This document shows, in pieces, positions 22,198 through 29,110 of a DNA stretch of 64,000 bases. This stretch comes from Babylonia areolata. Taxonomy: Eukaryota; Mollusca; Gastropoda; Neogastropoda; Buccinidae. The stretch's first letter is position 1, and every line of letters starts with the position of its first letter. Below the pieces are notes generated by a model that was given only the letters and a program-made list of their open reading frames with translations, was not told where the DNA came from and did no database searches. The DNA lies in assembly GCF_041734735.1 (NCBI RefSeq), contig NC_134906.1, forward strand, positions 31,159,500-31,223,499, given 5' to 3'. The position numbers were made by a program, and so were the translations under genes.

Positions 22198-22388
22198 CTG
22201 ACCTCTAAAAGCCTTTTGGAGCTCCACCCTGAGTTGTGCGTCCTCACTGACCCTGTAGGCCAGGTCCGGCAGCCCCTCCTCCACTGGCTGCCCCTCTGCT
22301 GCTGCCCTCAGGGGGCAGAACCCCACCGTCTCCGTCACGCCACGTGCTGCCTTCGATATCTGCACCTCACTCAGCAGGTCCACTTCTC
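5832..22388 (-). CDS. Clade-B (type V/XI-like) fibrillar collagen alpha chain, seven exons, partial at both ends
   Basis: This is a secreted extracellular-matrix protein; in this family the chains trimerise and regulate collagen fibril diameter. The coding exons on the minus strand are 22388-22203, 21134-20930, 18974-18803, 16232-15972, 13896-13837, 10433-10371 and 5906-5832. All have AG acceptors and GT donors, and intron phases are 1, 2, 0, 0, 0, 0, so the joined frame of 340 codons is open throughout. The domain order is TSPN/laminin-G, an acidic-type variable linker, then a short minor helix of 13 Gly-X-Y triplets, as in vertebrate COL5A1, COL5A3 and COL11A chains. Diagnostic matches from memory are [50 protein letters not shown] and the [10 protein letters not shown] end of the minor helix. 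The signal peptide exon (upstream) and the main helix and C-propeptide (downstream) are missing from the recognised set. A further small exon hidden in the arrays cannot be excluded. The vertebrate paralogue cannot be assigned, so no symbol is given. Confidence 0.9.
5949..7012. mobile_element. piggyBac-type non-autonomous DNA transposon (about 1.06 kb)
   Basis: Both ends are TTAA followed inward by related inverted termini: TTAACCCCTAGGCTGCC at the left, and TTAACCCTTTCGCTGCC read inward from the right. TTAA targets and CCC termini mark the piggyBac superfamily. Next to the left end, a 20-bp palindrome (atgacgagat / aactcgtcat) occurs twice, at 5969-5988 and 6016-6035. An open frame at 6181-6363 (60 aa, ending [12 protein letters not shown]) could be the acidic N-terminus of a transposase. 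The rest of a transposase, including a DDD core, is absent, so the copy is an internal-deletion derivative. It was inserted into the intron upstream of exon G, within the 34-bp array. Confidence 0.85.
7022..7970. repeat. 34-bp minisatellite derived from exon G acceptor region
   Basis: The unit is near ttcaacacagcattgtctcc then ctttatcttcagtc, with a gccctc variant; about 28 copies. On the minus strand it reads gataaagggagacaatgctg then tgttgaag, nearly the same as the sequence ending at the exon G acceptor (gataaagggagataatgctg then tgtgcag). The piggyBac element separates the exon-adjacent unit from the array. Confidence 0.93.
8051..8650. repeat. 46-bp minisatellite, about 13 copies
   Basis: The unit is caatcaacaggatgacatac then caatgaaccatcaattgttctgctgt. 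Differences cluster at gatgac/aataac and accaat/accaaa. Confidence 0.93.
8704..8938. repeat. 57-bp minisatellite, four copies
   Basis: The unit begins cattaaaagtaacaaatag. Copies start at 8704, 8761, 8818 and 8875. The last part of the unit (caatgcagtacaatacaac and following) occurs again at 10308-10335 beyond the LINE insertion, close to the exon F donor. Confidence 0.9.
8940..10229 (+). mobile_element. 5'-truncated LINE 3' end with (ATTG)n tail, CR1/L2-like group
   Basis: The frame 8961-9344 encodes the C-terminal part of a reverse transcriptase: [20 protein letters not shown], then [37 protein letters not shown] and [11 protein letters not shown], typical of vertebrate and invertebrate L2/CR1-type elements. 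The open frame extends upstream to about 8940, where truncation lies. The 3' UTR holds two TG microsatellites separated by a duplicated block of about 100 bp, and the element ends in attgattgattgattga. Only the last part of the RT gene is left, so it is inactive. Clade naming beyond CR1/L2 is uncertain. Confidence 0.8.
9595..9960. repeat. (TG)n microsatellite with an internal duplication
   Basis: Three TG runs are separated by copies of a block starting cattttacttatatatacga and ending taccttatggtcttaacg (9694-9771 and 9796-9871), with a diverged third block at 9960-10045. All lie in the LINE 3' UTR. Confidence 0.9.
10371..10433 (-). CDS. Collagen exon F: Gly-X-Y minor helix, 7 triplets
   Basis: The exon is 63 nt, phase 0 at both ends. 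The acceptor is gttctacaacag|GGT and the donor is GAGTCA|gtgagt. It encodes exactly seven Gly-X-Y triplets, opening GPP-GPP-GSR and closing GGK-GES. It starts with a full Gly codon, as fibrillar-collagen helix exons do. It lies between the variable region and exon G, so it belongs to the short N-terminal (minor) helix. Confidence 0.9.
10440..10555. repeat. 33-bp minisatellite beside exon F acceptor
   Basis: Three to four units are seen, starting catcagtcatgtacctataa. On the minus strand the unit reads ggtacatgactgatg and ends gatgatgtttatag, in register with the real acceptor, ggtacatgactgatg to tctacaacag. Confidence 0.85.
10618..10722. repeat. (CA)n microsatellites
   Basis: Two CA runs are separated by agagtcacagaaatacaagt. 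Intronic. Confidence 0.95.
10722..11505. repeat. 66-bp minisatellite, about 11 copies
   Basis: The unit is near cagttcatctatttacccta, then actgaccacaccaacc, then atttctgtaaatacatg and tatattatgcaca. Some units carry an extra taaacgcaca. The ctgaccacaccaaccc stretch is shared with the array at 13320-13790 on the other side of the 54-bp array, so the two have a common origin. Confidence 0.92.
11506..11865. other. Unique intronic sequence
   Basis: About 360 bp between two arrays. No exon, RNA gene or element was recognised. Confidence 0.6.
11866..12956. repeat. 54-bp minisatellite, about 20 copies
   Basis: The unit is gtgagtgctgatatggaaac, then tgcatgtttgccaactcc, then atacagacagatcaag. Three units have ttgtgag in place of tgag (57 bp). 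Both lengths are multiples of three, so several frames stay open on both strands. It has no Gly-X-Y coding, so the 54-bp length is unrelated to collagen exons. Confidence 0.95.
12957..13319. other. Unique intronic sequence
   Basis: About 360 bp with no recognised exon or element. Confidence 0.6.
13320..13790. repeat. 64- to 66-bp minisatellite, about 7 copies
   Basis: The unit is tttaccataactgaccacac, then caaccctttatgaaaag, then atatatataatgtacattg. It lies directly downstream of the exon E donor and is related to the 66-bp array at 10722-11505. Confidence 0.92.
13837..13896 (-). CDS. Collagen exon E: small variable-region exon
   Basis: The exon is 60 nt, phase 0 at both ends. The acceptor is ctggacttcacag|GGC and the donor is TTT|gtaagt (strong). 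It encodes [10 protein letters not shown] then [10 protein letters not shown], glycine-rich and without a clear domain. Its phase, strand and position between the TSPN exons and the first Gly-X-Y exon fit the variable region. Its intron/exon acceptor boundary, with the first six exon bases GGCAGT, is the seed of the 51-bp array that follows at 13960-14510. Confidence 0.65.
13897..14512. repeat. 51-bp minisatellite carrying copies of the exon E acceptor
   Basis: The unit is acactgccctgtggagtcac, then acaaaatagaggtacaat, then ataacacagtgta; about 11 copies. On the minus strand every unit reads tgtgtgactccacag|GGCAGT, against ctgctggacttcacag|GGCAGT at the real exon. The first, diverged copy directly abuts the exon. 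Confidence 0.95.
14513..15560. repeat. 31-bp minisatellite, about 34 copies, also acceptor-like
   Basis: The unit is acttaacatcgctgtgaagt then aaagtccaatg, with an aatgaacatctctg variant. On the minus strand it reads cattggacttgacttcacag|ag, resembling the exon E acceptor ggacttcacag. Two or three unit types alternate. Confidence 0.93.
15690..15960. repeat. (CA)n-rich microsatellite beside exon D donor
   Basis: CACA runs are interrupted by ctctccctc and tacata. The exon D donor (gtatgtatg on the minus strand) sits at the edge. Confidence 0.93.
15972..16232 (-). CDS. Collagen exon D: last TSPN cysteines plus poly-Ser/poly-Gly variable region
   Basis: The exon is 261 nt (87 codons), phase 0 at both ends. 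The acceptor is gcctgtggcag|GG and the donor is CGG|gtatgt. It opens with [19 protein letters not shown] and then ERYCPDC, which matches the IQQ-LI--DP-AAYDYCEHYSPDC segment closing the TSPN domain in vertebrate chains. After residue 47 the frame runs into 27 consecutive serines (mostly TCA/TCG codons), one alanine and eight GGT glycines, then SLSR and the donor. Vertebrate chains have a long acidic, tyrosine-rich variable region here. The homopolymer run comes from a TCATCG microsatellite and may be polymorphic. An alternative donor (GCAG|gtggtg) exists just before the glycines but would change the phase. Confidence 0.85.
16233..16870. repeat. 53-bp minisatellite abutting exon D acceptor
   Basis: The unit is caacactgtctggttttatt, then ttacaggtgttggacag, then aaagggtttgaaccaa; about 12 copies. 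On the minus strand the pyrimidine tract ggttcaaaccctttctgt of the real acceptor is part of each unit. Confidence 0.94.
16873..17993. repeat. 27-bp minisatellite, about 41 copies, highly homogeneous
   Basis: The unit is acatccattcagaaacaca then ccatacag. The only common variants are acatcc/acttcc and attcag/actcag. Its 9-codon periodicity gives long open frames in three frames ([18 protein letters not shown]). Confidence 0.96.
17996..18130. repeat. Tandem duplicate of about 55 bp
   Basis: The block starting acagatacattttgttctga and ending acacttgggagtgaca occurs twice. Confidence 0.85.
18127..18802. repeat. 44-bp minisatellite in register with exon C donor
   Basis: The unit is ctgacatggtacaagctgtc then aacaaacactgaaagaaagaagta; about 15 copies. 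On the minus strand the first three units begin TTGTACAAA|gtgagt (real exon end), TTGTACAGT|gtgagt and TTGTACCAT|gtcagt, and all end near acag. The real exon/intron boundary is therefore the first unit. Confidence 0.93.
18803..18974 (-). CDS. Collagen exon C: end of the laminin-G fold of TSPN
   Basis: The exon is 172 nt. The acceptor is tttgtttttcag|C and the donor is TACAAA|gtgagt. One base completes an Asn codon (AA+C), then 57 codons from [11 protein letters not shown] to NRELYK end in phase 0. [11 protein letters not shown] and VIDDCEQ match the DGKWHR--SV and I-DC motifs of vertebrate COL5A/COL11A chains, including the second conserved cysteine. A TC/TG microsatellite lies on the acceptor side. 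A 44-bp minisatellite begins within the last exon bases on the donor side. Confidence 0.93.
18990..19110. repeat. (TC)n and (TG/CG)n microsatellite
   Basis: A ctctctct run is followed by tgtgtg and cgcgcg runs. It lies upstream of the exon C acceptor. Confidence 0.93.
19165..19985. repeat. ~64- to 70-bp minisatellite, donor-deleted relative of exon B tail
   Basis: The unit is atcatcactgtcagtacccc, then cactggacagactgtacc, then atcaccatcatcatcattat with aaccatgatgaat. On the minus strand ctgtcc is followed by agtgggggtactga. This equals the exon B tail/intron (CTGTCC-GATGGAAAgtg-agtggggggactga) with the GATGGAAAGTG piece missing. The unit at 19975-20010 also reads ACAACAAACCCATGGAGCC, like the exon B tail. 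Confidence 0.85.
19986..20259. repeat. (ATC)n-rich microsatellite
   Basis: Runs of catcat and ttataa between the two exon-B-related arrays. Confidence 0.9.
20260..20982. repeat. 134-bp tandem repeat containing the exon B tail and its 5' splice site
   Basis: Exon-tail starts occur at 20260, 20394, 20528, 20662, 20796 and 20930 (the real exon), each exactly 134 bp apart. Each copy reads, on the minus strand, AACAACAAACC, ATCCCT, GGGGTGGACCTGTC and GATGGAAA|gtgagtgggg. The coding sense (NNKP-x-x-PIP-x-GVDLSDG) is kept in every copy. Copies nearer the exon (20662, 20796) share its TTTGGAACCC variant at the NNKP position, while distal copies have CATGGGACCC. Confidence 0.96.
20930..21134 (-). CDS. 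Collagen exon B: middle of TSPN domain
   Basis: The exon is 205 nt. The acceptor is ttcatgttcag|GG after a long T-rich tract, and the donor is GGAAA|gtgagt. Two bases complete a glycine codon with exon A, then 67 codons run from [10 protein letters not shown] to GVDLSDG, with AA left over for the next exon (phase 2). The segment fits the beta strands of the laminin-G fold: FPTDFSIL is the standard family motif, and LSDG followed by WHR across the junction equals the vertebrate IADG-KWHR. Reading on into the intron meets TGA at once, which supports this donor. The last 53 nt with the donor are copied five more times downstream in the intron (20260-20929). Confidence 0.93.
21135..21430. other. 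Intron sequence upstream of exon B, nothing recognised
   Basis: Apart from the pyrimidine tract of the exon B acceptor I see no gene, element or clear repeat. Confidence 0.55.
21430..21860. repeat. Old degenerate tandem repeat, unit about 40-45 bp
   Basis: Poorly matching units share gttattcaatcaggcaaat then atcagcatggaaatctg. Divergence is far higher than in neighbouring arrays, so this is an older array. Confidence 0.65.
21895..22198. repeat. (CA)n/(CACG)n microsatellite beside exon A donor
   Basis: About 300 bp of acacac with ataaatgca and gcgcac interruptions, ending four bases before the exon A donor. Confidence 0.95.
22203..22388 (-). CDS. Collagen exon A: start of TSPN domain
   Basis: The exon is 186 nt. 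The acceptor is gttgttttcag|GA and the donor is AGAG|gtcagc. Two bases finish a codon begun in a missing upstream exon, then 61 codons run from EVDLLSEVQ to [11 protein letters not shown], with one base left over (phase 1). It contains GFC, the first conserved TSPN cysteine, and [12 protein letters not shown], which matches the DVAYRVTKDAQL type of vertebrate type V/XI chains. The upstream exon should encode the signal peptide and must end in phase 1; none was recognised in this window. A CA/CG microsatellite lies directly on the donor side, and a 30-bp minisatellite starts directly at the acceptor side. Confidence 0.9.
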
Positions 22389-23908
22389 CTGAAAACAACA
22401 ACACACACTGCTGTCTTCACTGTCTGACAACAGCACACACTGCTGTCTTCACTGTCTGACAACACATTGCTGTCTTCACTGTCTGACAACAACACACACT
22501 GCTGTCTTCACTGTCTGACAACACCACACATTGCTGTCTTCACTGTCTGACAACAACACACATTGCTGTCTTCACTGTCTGACAACAACACATTGCTGTC
22601 TTCACTGTCTGACAACACCACACATTGCTGTCTTCACTGTCTGACAACACCACACATTGCTGTCTTCACTGTCTGACAACAACACATTGCTGTCTTCACT
22701 GTCTGACAACAACACACATTGCTGTCTTCACTGTCTGACAACAACACATTGCTGTCTTCACTGTCTGACAACACCACACATTGCTGTCTTCACTGTCTGA
22801 CAACACCACACATTGCTGTCTTCACTGTCTGACAACACCACACATTACTGTCTTCACTGTCTGACAACAACACATTGCTGTCTTCACTGTCTGACAACAC
22901 CACATTGCTGTCTTCACTGTCTGACAACAACACATTGCTGTCTTCACTGTCTGACAACAACACACATTGCTGTCTTCACTGTCTGACAACAACACATTGC
23001 TGTCTTCACTGTCTGACAACAACACATTGCTGTCTTCACTGTCTGACAACACCACACATTGCTGTCTTCACTGTCTGACAACACCACACATTGCTGTCTT
23101 CACTGTCTGACAACACCACACATTGCTGTCTTCACTGTCTGACAACACCACACATTGCTGTCTTCACTGTCTGACAACAACACATTGCTGTCTTCACTGT
23201 CTGACAACAACACATTGCTGTCTTCACTGTCTGACAACACCACATTGCTGTCTTCACTGTCTGACAACAACACATTACTGTCTTCACTGTCTGACAACAA
23301 CACATTGCTGTCTTCACTGTCTGACAACACCACATTGCTGTCTTCACTGTCTGACAACAACACATTGCTGTCTTCACTGTCTGACAACACCACATTGCTG
23401 TCTTCACTGTCTGACAACCACACATTGCTGTCTTCACTGTCTGACAACACCACACATTGCTGTCTTCACTGTCTGACAACACCACACATTGCTGTCTTCA
23501 CTGTCTGACAACAACACATTACTGTCTTCACTGTCTGACAACAACACATTGCTGTCTTCACTGTCTGACAACACCACACATTGCTGTCTTCACTGTCTGA
23601 CAACACCACATTGCTGTCTTCACTGTCTGACAACACCACATTGCTGTCTTCACTGTCTGACAACACCACATTGCTGTCTTCACTGTCTGACAACAACACA
23701 TTGCTGTCTTCACTGTCTGACAACACCACACATTGCTGTCTTCACTGTCTGACAACAACACACATTGCTGTCTTCACTGTCTGACAACACCACATTGCTG
23801 TCTTCACTGTCTGACAACAACACACATTGCTGTCTTCACTGTCTGACAACAACACATTGCTGTCTTCACTGTCTGACAACACCACATTGCTGTCTTCACT
23901 GTCTGACA
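22389..23908. repeat. 30- to 32-bp minisatellite abutting exon A acceptor, about 48 copies
   Basis: The unit is ttgctgtcttcactgtctga then caacaacaca, with caccacaca variants of 32 bp. On the minus strand it reads tgtgttgttgtcag|acagtgaag, resembling the real acceptor tgttgttgttttcag|GAGAAGTG, which directly adjoins the first unit. Confidence 0.94.
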
Positions 23909-23995
23909 GGAGGAAAGAATCCAGAGCCAGTGATGTCCAGAGGGCAAAAGAAAAGTGAGTGATAATGATGTGCAGTGTGATGCTGCCTTTTTCAC

Positions 23996-25460
23996 AGACA
24001 CCACAGATGTTACACCATCTACCCAGGGTAGCTTCCACACACAGGTCACATACCACAGAATAGGACATTACACCATCTACCCAGGGTAGATTCCACACAC
24101 AGGCCACACACCACAGAATAGGACATTACACCATCTACCCAGGGTAGATTCCACACACAGGCCACACACCACAGAATAGGACATTACACCATCTACCCAG
24201 GGTAGATTCCACACACAGGCCACACACCACAGAATAGGACATTACACCATCTACCCAGGGTAGATTCCACACACAGGTCACATACCACAGAATAGGACAT
24301 TACACCATCTACCCAGGGTAGATTCCACACACAGGCCACACACCACAGAATAGGACATTACACCATCTACCCAGGGTAGATTCCACACACAGGTCACATA
24401 CCACAGAATAGGACATTACACCATCTACCCAGGGTAGATTCCACACACAGGTCACATACCACAGAATAGGACATTACACCATCTACCCAGGGTAGATTCC
24501 ACACACAGGTCACATACCACAGAATAGGACATTACACCATCTACCCAGGGTAGATTCCACACACAGGTCACACACCACAGAATAGGACATTACACCATCT
24601 ACCCAGGGTAGATTCCACACACAGGCCACACACCACAGAATAGGACATTACACCATCTACCCAGGGTAGATTCCACACACAGGTCACATACCACAGAATA
24701 GGACATTACACCATCTACCCAGGGTAGATTCCACACACAGGTCACATACCACAGAATAGGACATTACACCATCTACCCAGGGTAGATTCCACACACAGGT
24801 CACATACCACAGAATAGGACATTACACCATCTACCCAGGGTAGATTCCACACACAGGTCACACACCACAGAATAGGACATTACACCATCTACCCAGGGTA
24901 GATTCCACACACAGGCCACACACCACAGAATAGGACATTACACCATCTACCCAGGGTAGATTCCACACACAGGTCACATACCACAGAATAGGACATTACA
25001 CCATCTACCCAGGGTAGATTCCACACACAGGTCACATACCACAGAATAGGACATTACACCATCTACCCAGGGTAGATTCCACACACAGGTCACATACCAC
25101 AGAATAGGACATTACACCATCTACCCAGGGTAGATTCCACACACAGGCCACACACCACAGAATAGGACATTACACCATCTACCCAGGGTAGATTCCACAC
25201 ACAGGTCACATACCACAGAATAGGACATTACACCATCTACCCAGGGTAGATTCCACACACAGGCCACACACCACATATGTTACACTATTTACCTAGGGTA
25301 GATCCCACAACCAGGTCACACACCACAGACATTACACCATCTACCCAGGGTAGATTCCACACACAGGCCACACACCACATATGTTACACTATTTACCTAG
25401 GGTAGATCCCACAACCAGGTCACACACCACAGACATTACACCATCTACCCAGGGTAGTCC
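23996..25460. repeat. 58-bp minisatellite with higher-order pattern
   Basis: The unit is ggacattacaccatctaccc, then agggtagattccacacac, then aggtcacataccacagaata; about 24 copies. The last units at 25260-25460 are diverged (tatgttacactatttaccta). Confidence 0.95.
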
Positions 25461-25880
25461 CCCCCACACAGGTCACACACCACACGTTACACCATCTACC
25501 CAGAGTAGTTCCCACACACAAAAGGAAATGAAATGCCTTAAGTGGGACTTTTAAACTTCATCTCCATCAGCAAACCTTTTTTTTTTCTTTTTTTTTTTAA
25601 GAAATGCAATACAGCTGGGCAGGAGGTTTCACTTCAGGCTTTTCAGAAATGAGGATACGCATTGTTAATGATAATTCCACACACATGTTCAGCTTGCTTT
25701 CAGGCAGCTCAAGTATGAGGATACACAATGTTAATGATAATTCCACACACATGTCAGCTCGCTTTATTTTTTTCCCATTTCATTTTTGATTATTTCATCT
25801 ATTACTATTATCATTTCGTTTTGTTTCTTTCTCTAATTTCTGTTCAGTTTCTCTTCTATGCTTGATTTTTATTTAGATTA
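25460..25880. other. Mixed non-coding sequence with a short duplication
   Basis: It contains a duplicated gaggatacgcattgttaatg / ataattccacacacatg block (25649 and 25717) and T-rich sequence. No gene was recognised. Confidence 0.6.
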
Positions 25881-26036
25881 AGCTTTACTTTGTGTGTTTC
25901 ACTTTGTAAGTAGATTTATCTTATTTCATTACATTTCAATCAATTTCTTGTACTTCATTTTTATTTTGTGTGTTTCACTTTGTAAGTGGGTTTATCTTAT
26001 TTTATTACATTTCAATTAATTTCTTGTACTTCATTT
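25880..26036. repeat. ~77-bp tandem repeat, interrupted by the HINE-like element
   Basis: The unit contains tgtgtgtttcactttgtaag, then ggtttatcttatttcattac, then aatttcttgtacttcattt. The array continues at 27650-27810, so the 26037-27645 element was inserted into it. Confidence 0.88.
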
Positions 26037-26088
26037 TTGACTCACTTGTGTAAACAAAGTGAGTTTATGTTTTAACCCAGTGTTCGGT

Positions 26089-26122
<34 letters not shown>

Positions 26123-27645
26123 TGTGTGTGTCTGTGGTAAACTTTAACATTGACATTTTCTCTGCAAATACTTTGTCAGCTGACACCAAATTAGGCATAA
26201 AAATAGGAAAAATTCAGTTCTTTCCAGTCATCTTGTTTAAAACAATATTGCACCCCTGGGATGGGCACAAACCCCCCCCCCCAAAATGAAGCCTAATTAT
26301 ATGCAAACTGCATTTACTGTTATATTTATATTTTTTGTATTCTCTAAACTTGGCACTTTGATCTGATATTCTGACACAACAACAAGAGCAGTCATTATTA
26401 TCATTTTTTGTTCAAACAGGAACTTCTTTTGCTAAGCATGGAAGTTTTATTTATTTTGCAAACGTTTTGGTGCAGGTAGTGACAAAGGGAAATTACTCTG
26501 TTATTAATGCTAGGGGACTTAATTTGCTTTAAACTGATCTTTCTCATCTTAAACATTACATTCTGAAATTATACTCAATGCATAAAAAGCTTGTGTGTTT
26601 TACTCTCAGTGTACAGGGCTTTCACTATGTTCATTTGCCCAAGTGGTCTTTTTCAGAAAATACTAAAATCAATATGATGAGTGGACTTTACAGATCTGTT
26701 GGCTGAGCCCTGAAGGTCATGGGCAAAAATCAATTGCGTACACATATTTATACACATTCAAAGCGCATGCTCAAATTCTCTGTGAACGCGAACGACGCCA
26801 TTTTGTTTCAAGTTGTTGACCTGCCCGTTCAATCCTATATTCAATGGACAATACACGATAACATGTGATGGAAGAAGGAGACCATTAAATATTTATTCAA
26901 AGAAAGATTTGTGAACGCCTCATCACTTACTGGATTATGCCCCAAACTGCCATAAAAATATCCACAGAATCAGTCGGAATTCACAGTTAAAAATTGTAAA
27001 CCATGCGAGTTAATACTCTTGAATTGATCGCGATGAAACGAAAAAATTTCCAGTCTTGACTTTTCTCAAAATGAAGTCCTTTTCACTTCTTACGATGTTT
27101 AGAAGTACTTGTACTTGGCTCTACATGTTATTAGTTTAACAAAATACTAAATTTTCATATCAACTTTAAAACTACAAAACTAGAATGAACATAAAAGAGA
27201 AATTGAATCAACCGTGTCGTACTACATTCCCGGCAGGTGTAACTAAACTTGCACATCTATCTAGATCTAGTGAAAACGGCCAAATTTTGCAGTGTGATTG
27301 CAACATTAAAAAGAATTTTTTATTGCCCTTAAAGATTTTTTGAATGCCCAAGATACACCAGAATAAACAGCGTTCTCACTGCAAATACCGCAATTGATTT
27401 ATCGCCCTTTAAAAAAGTATGTTCAAATGTTAAATTTTAGAACATCAATTAAGGAGCCACGATAGTGTAATGGATAAGGCAGTTTCTTCTCACCAGAACA
27501 TGCGGGGTTCAAATCTGGTTAGGACTTCTTTTTTTTTTTTTTTTTAATAAACGCAAAGCTTTATAATAACACATTTTAACGATTAGATTTTTAAAATTTT
27601 TTTTTTAAGTGTATCACAAGTGAGTCTTGAAGGCCTTGCCTCTCT
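26037..27645 (+). mobile_element. Long HINE-like (Helitron-related) or MITE element with tRNA-like insert
   Basis: The ends match the shorter copies at 34295, 35080 and 37328. The left end has gactcacttgtg, followed by a hairpin with 9-bp arms (gactcactt / aagtgagt-); the right end has cacaagtgagtc, about 30 bases before the terminal gcctctcttgt. A (GT)n microsatellite lies near 26090-26135. The uninterrupted 77-bp array on either side shows no target duplication and is compatible with insertion between T residues. Subterminal inverted repeats, an end hairpin, an internal microsatellite and no duplication are traits described for Helentron-associated elements. This copy has about 1 kb (26610-27590) that the short copies lack. 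No protein is encoded. Confidence 0.6.
27453..27545 (+). other. tRNA-like sequence (A and B boxes) with T-run
   Basis: gatagtgtaatggataaggc resembles a D-arm/A box and ggttcaaatctgg fits a T-arm/B box (GGTTCRANNC). The spacing is that of a tRNA without a clean acceptor stem, and a run of about 15 T follows at 27530. A tRNA-derived SINE head or tRNA pseudogene is likely. The anticodon cannot be assigned safely. Confidence 0.5.
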
Positions 27646-27649
27646 TGTT

Positions 27650-27815
27650 ATGTTGTGTGTTTCACTTTGTAAGTGGGTTTATCTTATTTCACTACATTTC
27701 AATTAATTTCTTGTACTTCATTTTTATGTTGTGTGTTTCACTTTGTAAGTGGGTTTATCTTATTTCATTACATTTCAATCAATTTCTTGTACTTCATTTT
27801 TATGTCAGTTTCCCT
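27650..27815. repeat. ~77-bp tandem repeat, right part
   Basis: Two to three units continue the array that the HINE-like element split. Confidence 0.88.
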
Positions 27816-27849
27816 TGATGGTGTCTCCTTCTGGATGCAAGCATCCACG

Positions 27850-27930
27850 TGTTGTCCTGCTGCCTGCAGGATAATCCTTTTGCTGCCTGCAGGATAATCC
27901 TTTTGCTGCCTGCAGGATAATCCTTTCACA
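27850..27930. repeat. 23-bp tandem repeat, three copies
   Basis: The unit is tgctgcctgcaggataatcc then ttt. Confidence 0.9.
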
Positions 27931-28115
27931 CACCCTTCCCCTTTCCTGTGCAGCGGTTAGCAACATGTTTGGTGAGTCAACAAACAGGCAGTTTGTGTAA
28001 ATGATACATTGCTGCACTGGTGGGATAGTCCACTTGATCTGCAAGTATACATATTACAGCCGTTTGCCTGGCTGCCTGTTCCGTTTGATAACAGCACCTT
28101 TGGTCTTTATGCTAT

Positions 28116-28160
<45 letters not shown>

Positions 28161-28230
28161 CAGTGCATGCATGTGCATGCATCTGTCTGTGTGTGAGCAT
28201 AATTATGTATGATCGTGAGAGTGTGCTTTG
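27931..28230. other. Non-coding sequence with (TG)n
   Basis: A TG run at 28115-28160. Nothing else was recognised. Confidence 0.6.
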
Positions 28231-29110
28231 ACTGCAGATGTCTTCTTTCTGTGTATGAAAGGAGTAGGAAAATCCTGTGTAAAATGCAGATGTCTTTTTT
28301 CTGTGTGAAATTAAAAGCAGTTGGGAAAATCCTGTGTAAAATGCAGATGTCTTTTTTCTGTGTGAAATTAAAAGGAGTTGGAAAATCCTGTGTAAAATGC
28401 AGATGTCTTTTTTCTGTGTGAAATTAAAAGGAGTTGGAAAATCCTGTGTAAAATGCAGATGTCTTCTTTCTGTGTGAAATTAAAAGGCGTAGGAAAATCC
28501 TGTGTAAAATGCAGATGTCTTTTTTCTGTGTGAAATTAAAAGGAGTTGGAAAATCCTGTGTAAAATGCAGATGTCTTTTTTCTGTGTGAAATTAAAAGGA
28601 GTAGGAAAATCCTGTGTAAAATGCAGATGTCTTCTTTCTGTGTGAAATAAAAAGGAGTAGGAAAATCCTGTGTACAACTTTTCTGTGTGTAAAATGCAGA
28701 TGTCTTCTTTCTGTGTGAAATTAAAAGGAGTTGGAAAATCCTGTGTAAAATGCAGATGTTTTTTTTTCTGTGTGAAATTAAAAGGAGTAGGAAAATCCTG
28801 TGTACAACCTTTCTGTGTGTAAAATGGAGATGTCTTCTTTCTGTGTAATTAAAAGGAGTAGGAAAATCCTGTGTAAAATGGAGATGTCTTCTTTCTGTGT
28901 AATTAAAAGGAGTAGGAAAATCCTGTGTAAAATGCAGATGTCTTCTTTCTGTGTGTAATTAAAAGGAGTTGGAAAATCCTGTGTAAAATTTTTCTGTGTG
29001 TAAAATGCAGATGTCTTTTTTCTGTGTGTACTTAAAAGGAGTTGGAAAATCCTGTGTAAAATGCAGATGTCGTTTTTCTGTGTGTAATTAAAAGAGGCTG
29101 AAAAATCATG
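28230..29110. repeat. 55-bp minisatellite, about 16 copies
   Basis: The unit is aaatcctgtgtaaaatgcag, then atgtcttttttctgtgtg, then aaattaaaaggagttgg. Some units carry a partial duplication (acttttctgtgtg). Confidence 0.93.

Noticed and set aside
22389-23908. CRISPR-like look of the 30-bp repeats (also 52160-53310)
   Set aside because: The repeats are directly adjacent with no unique spacers, no leader and no cas genes, in eukaryotic DNA.
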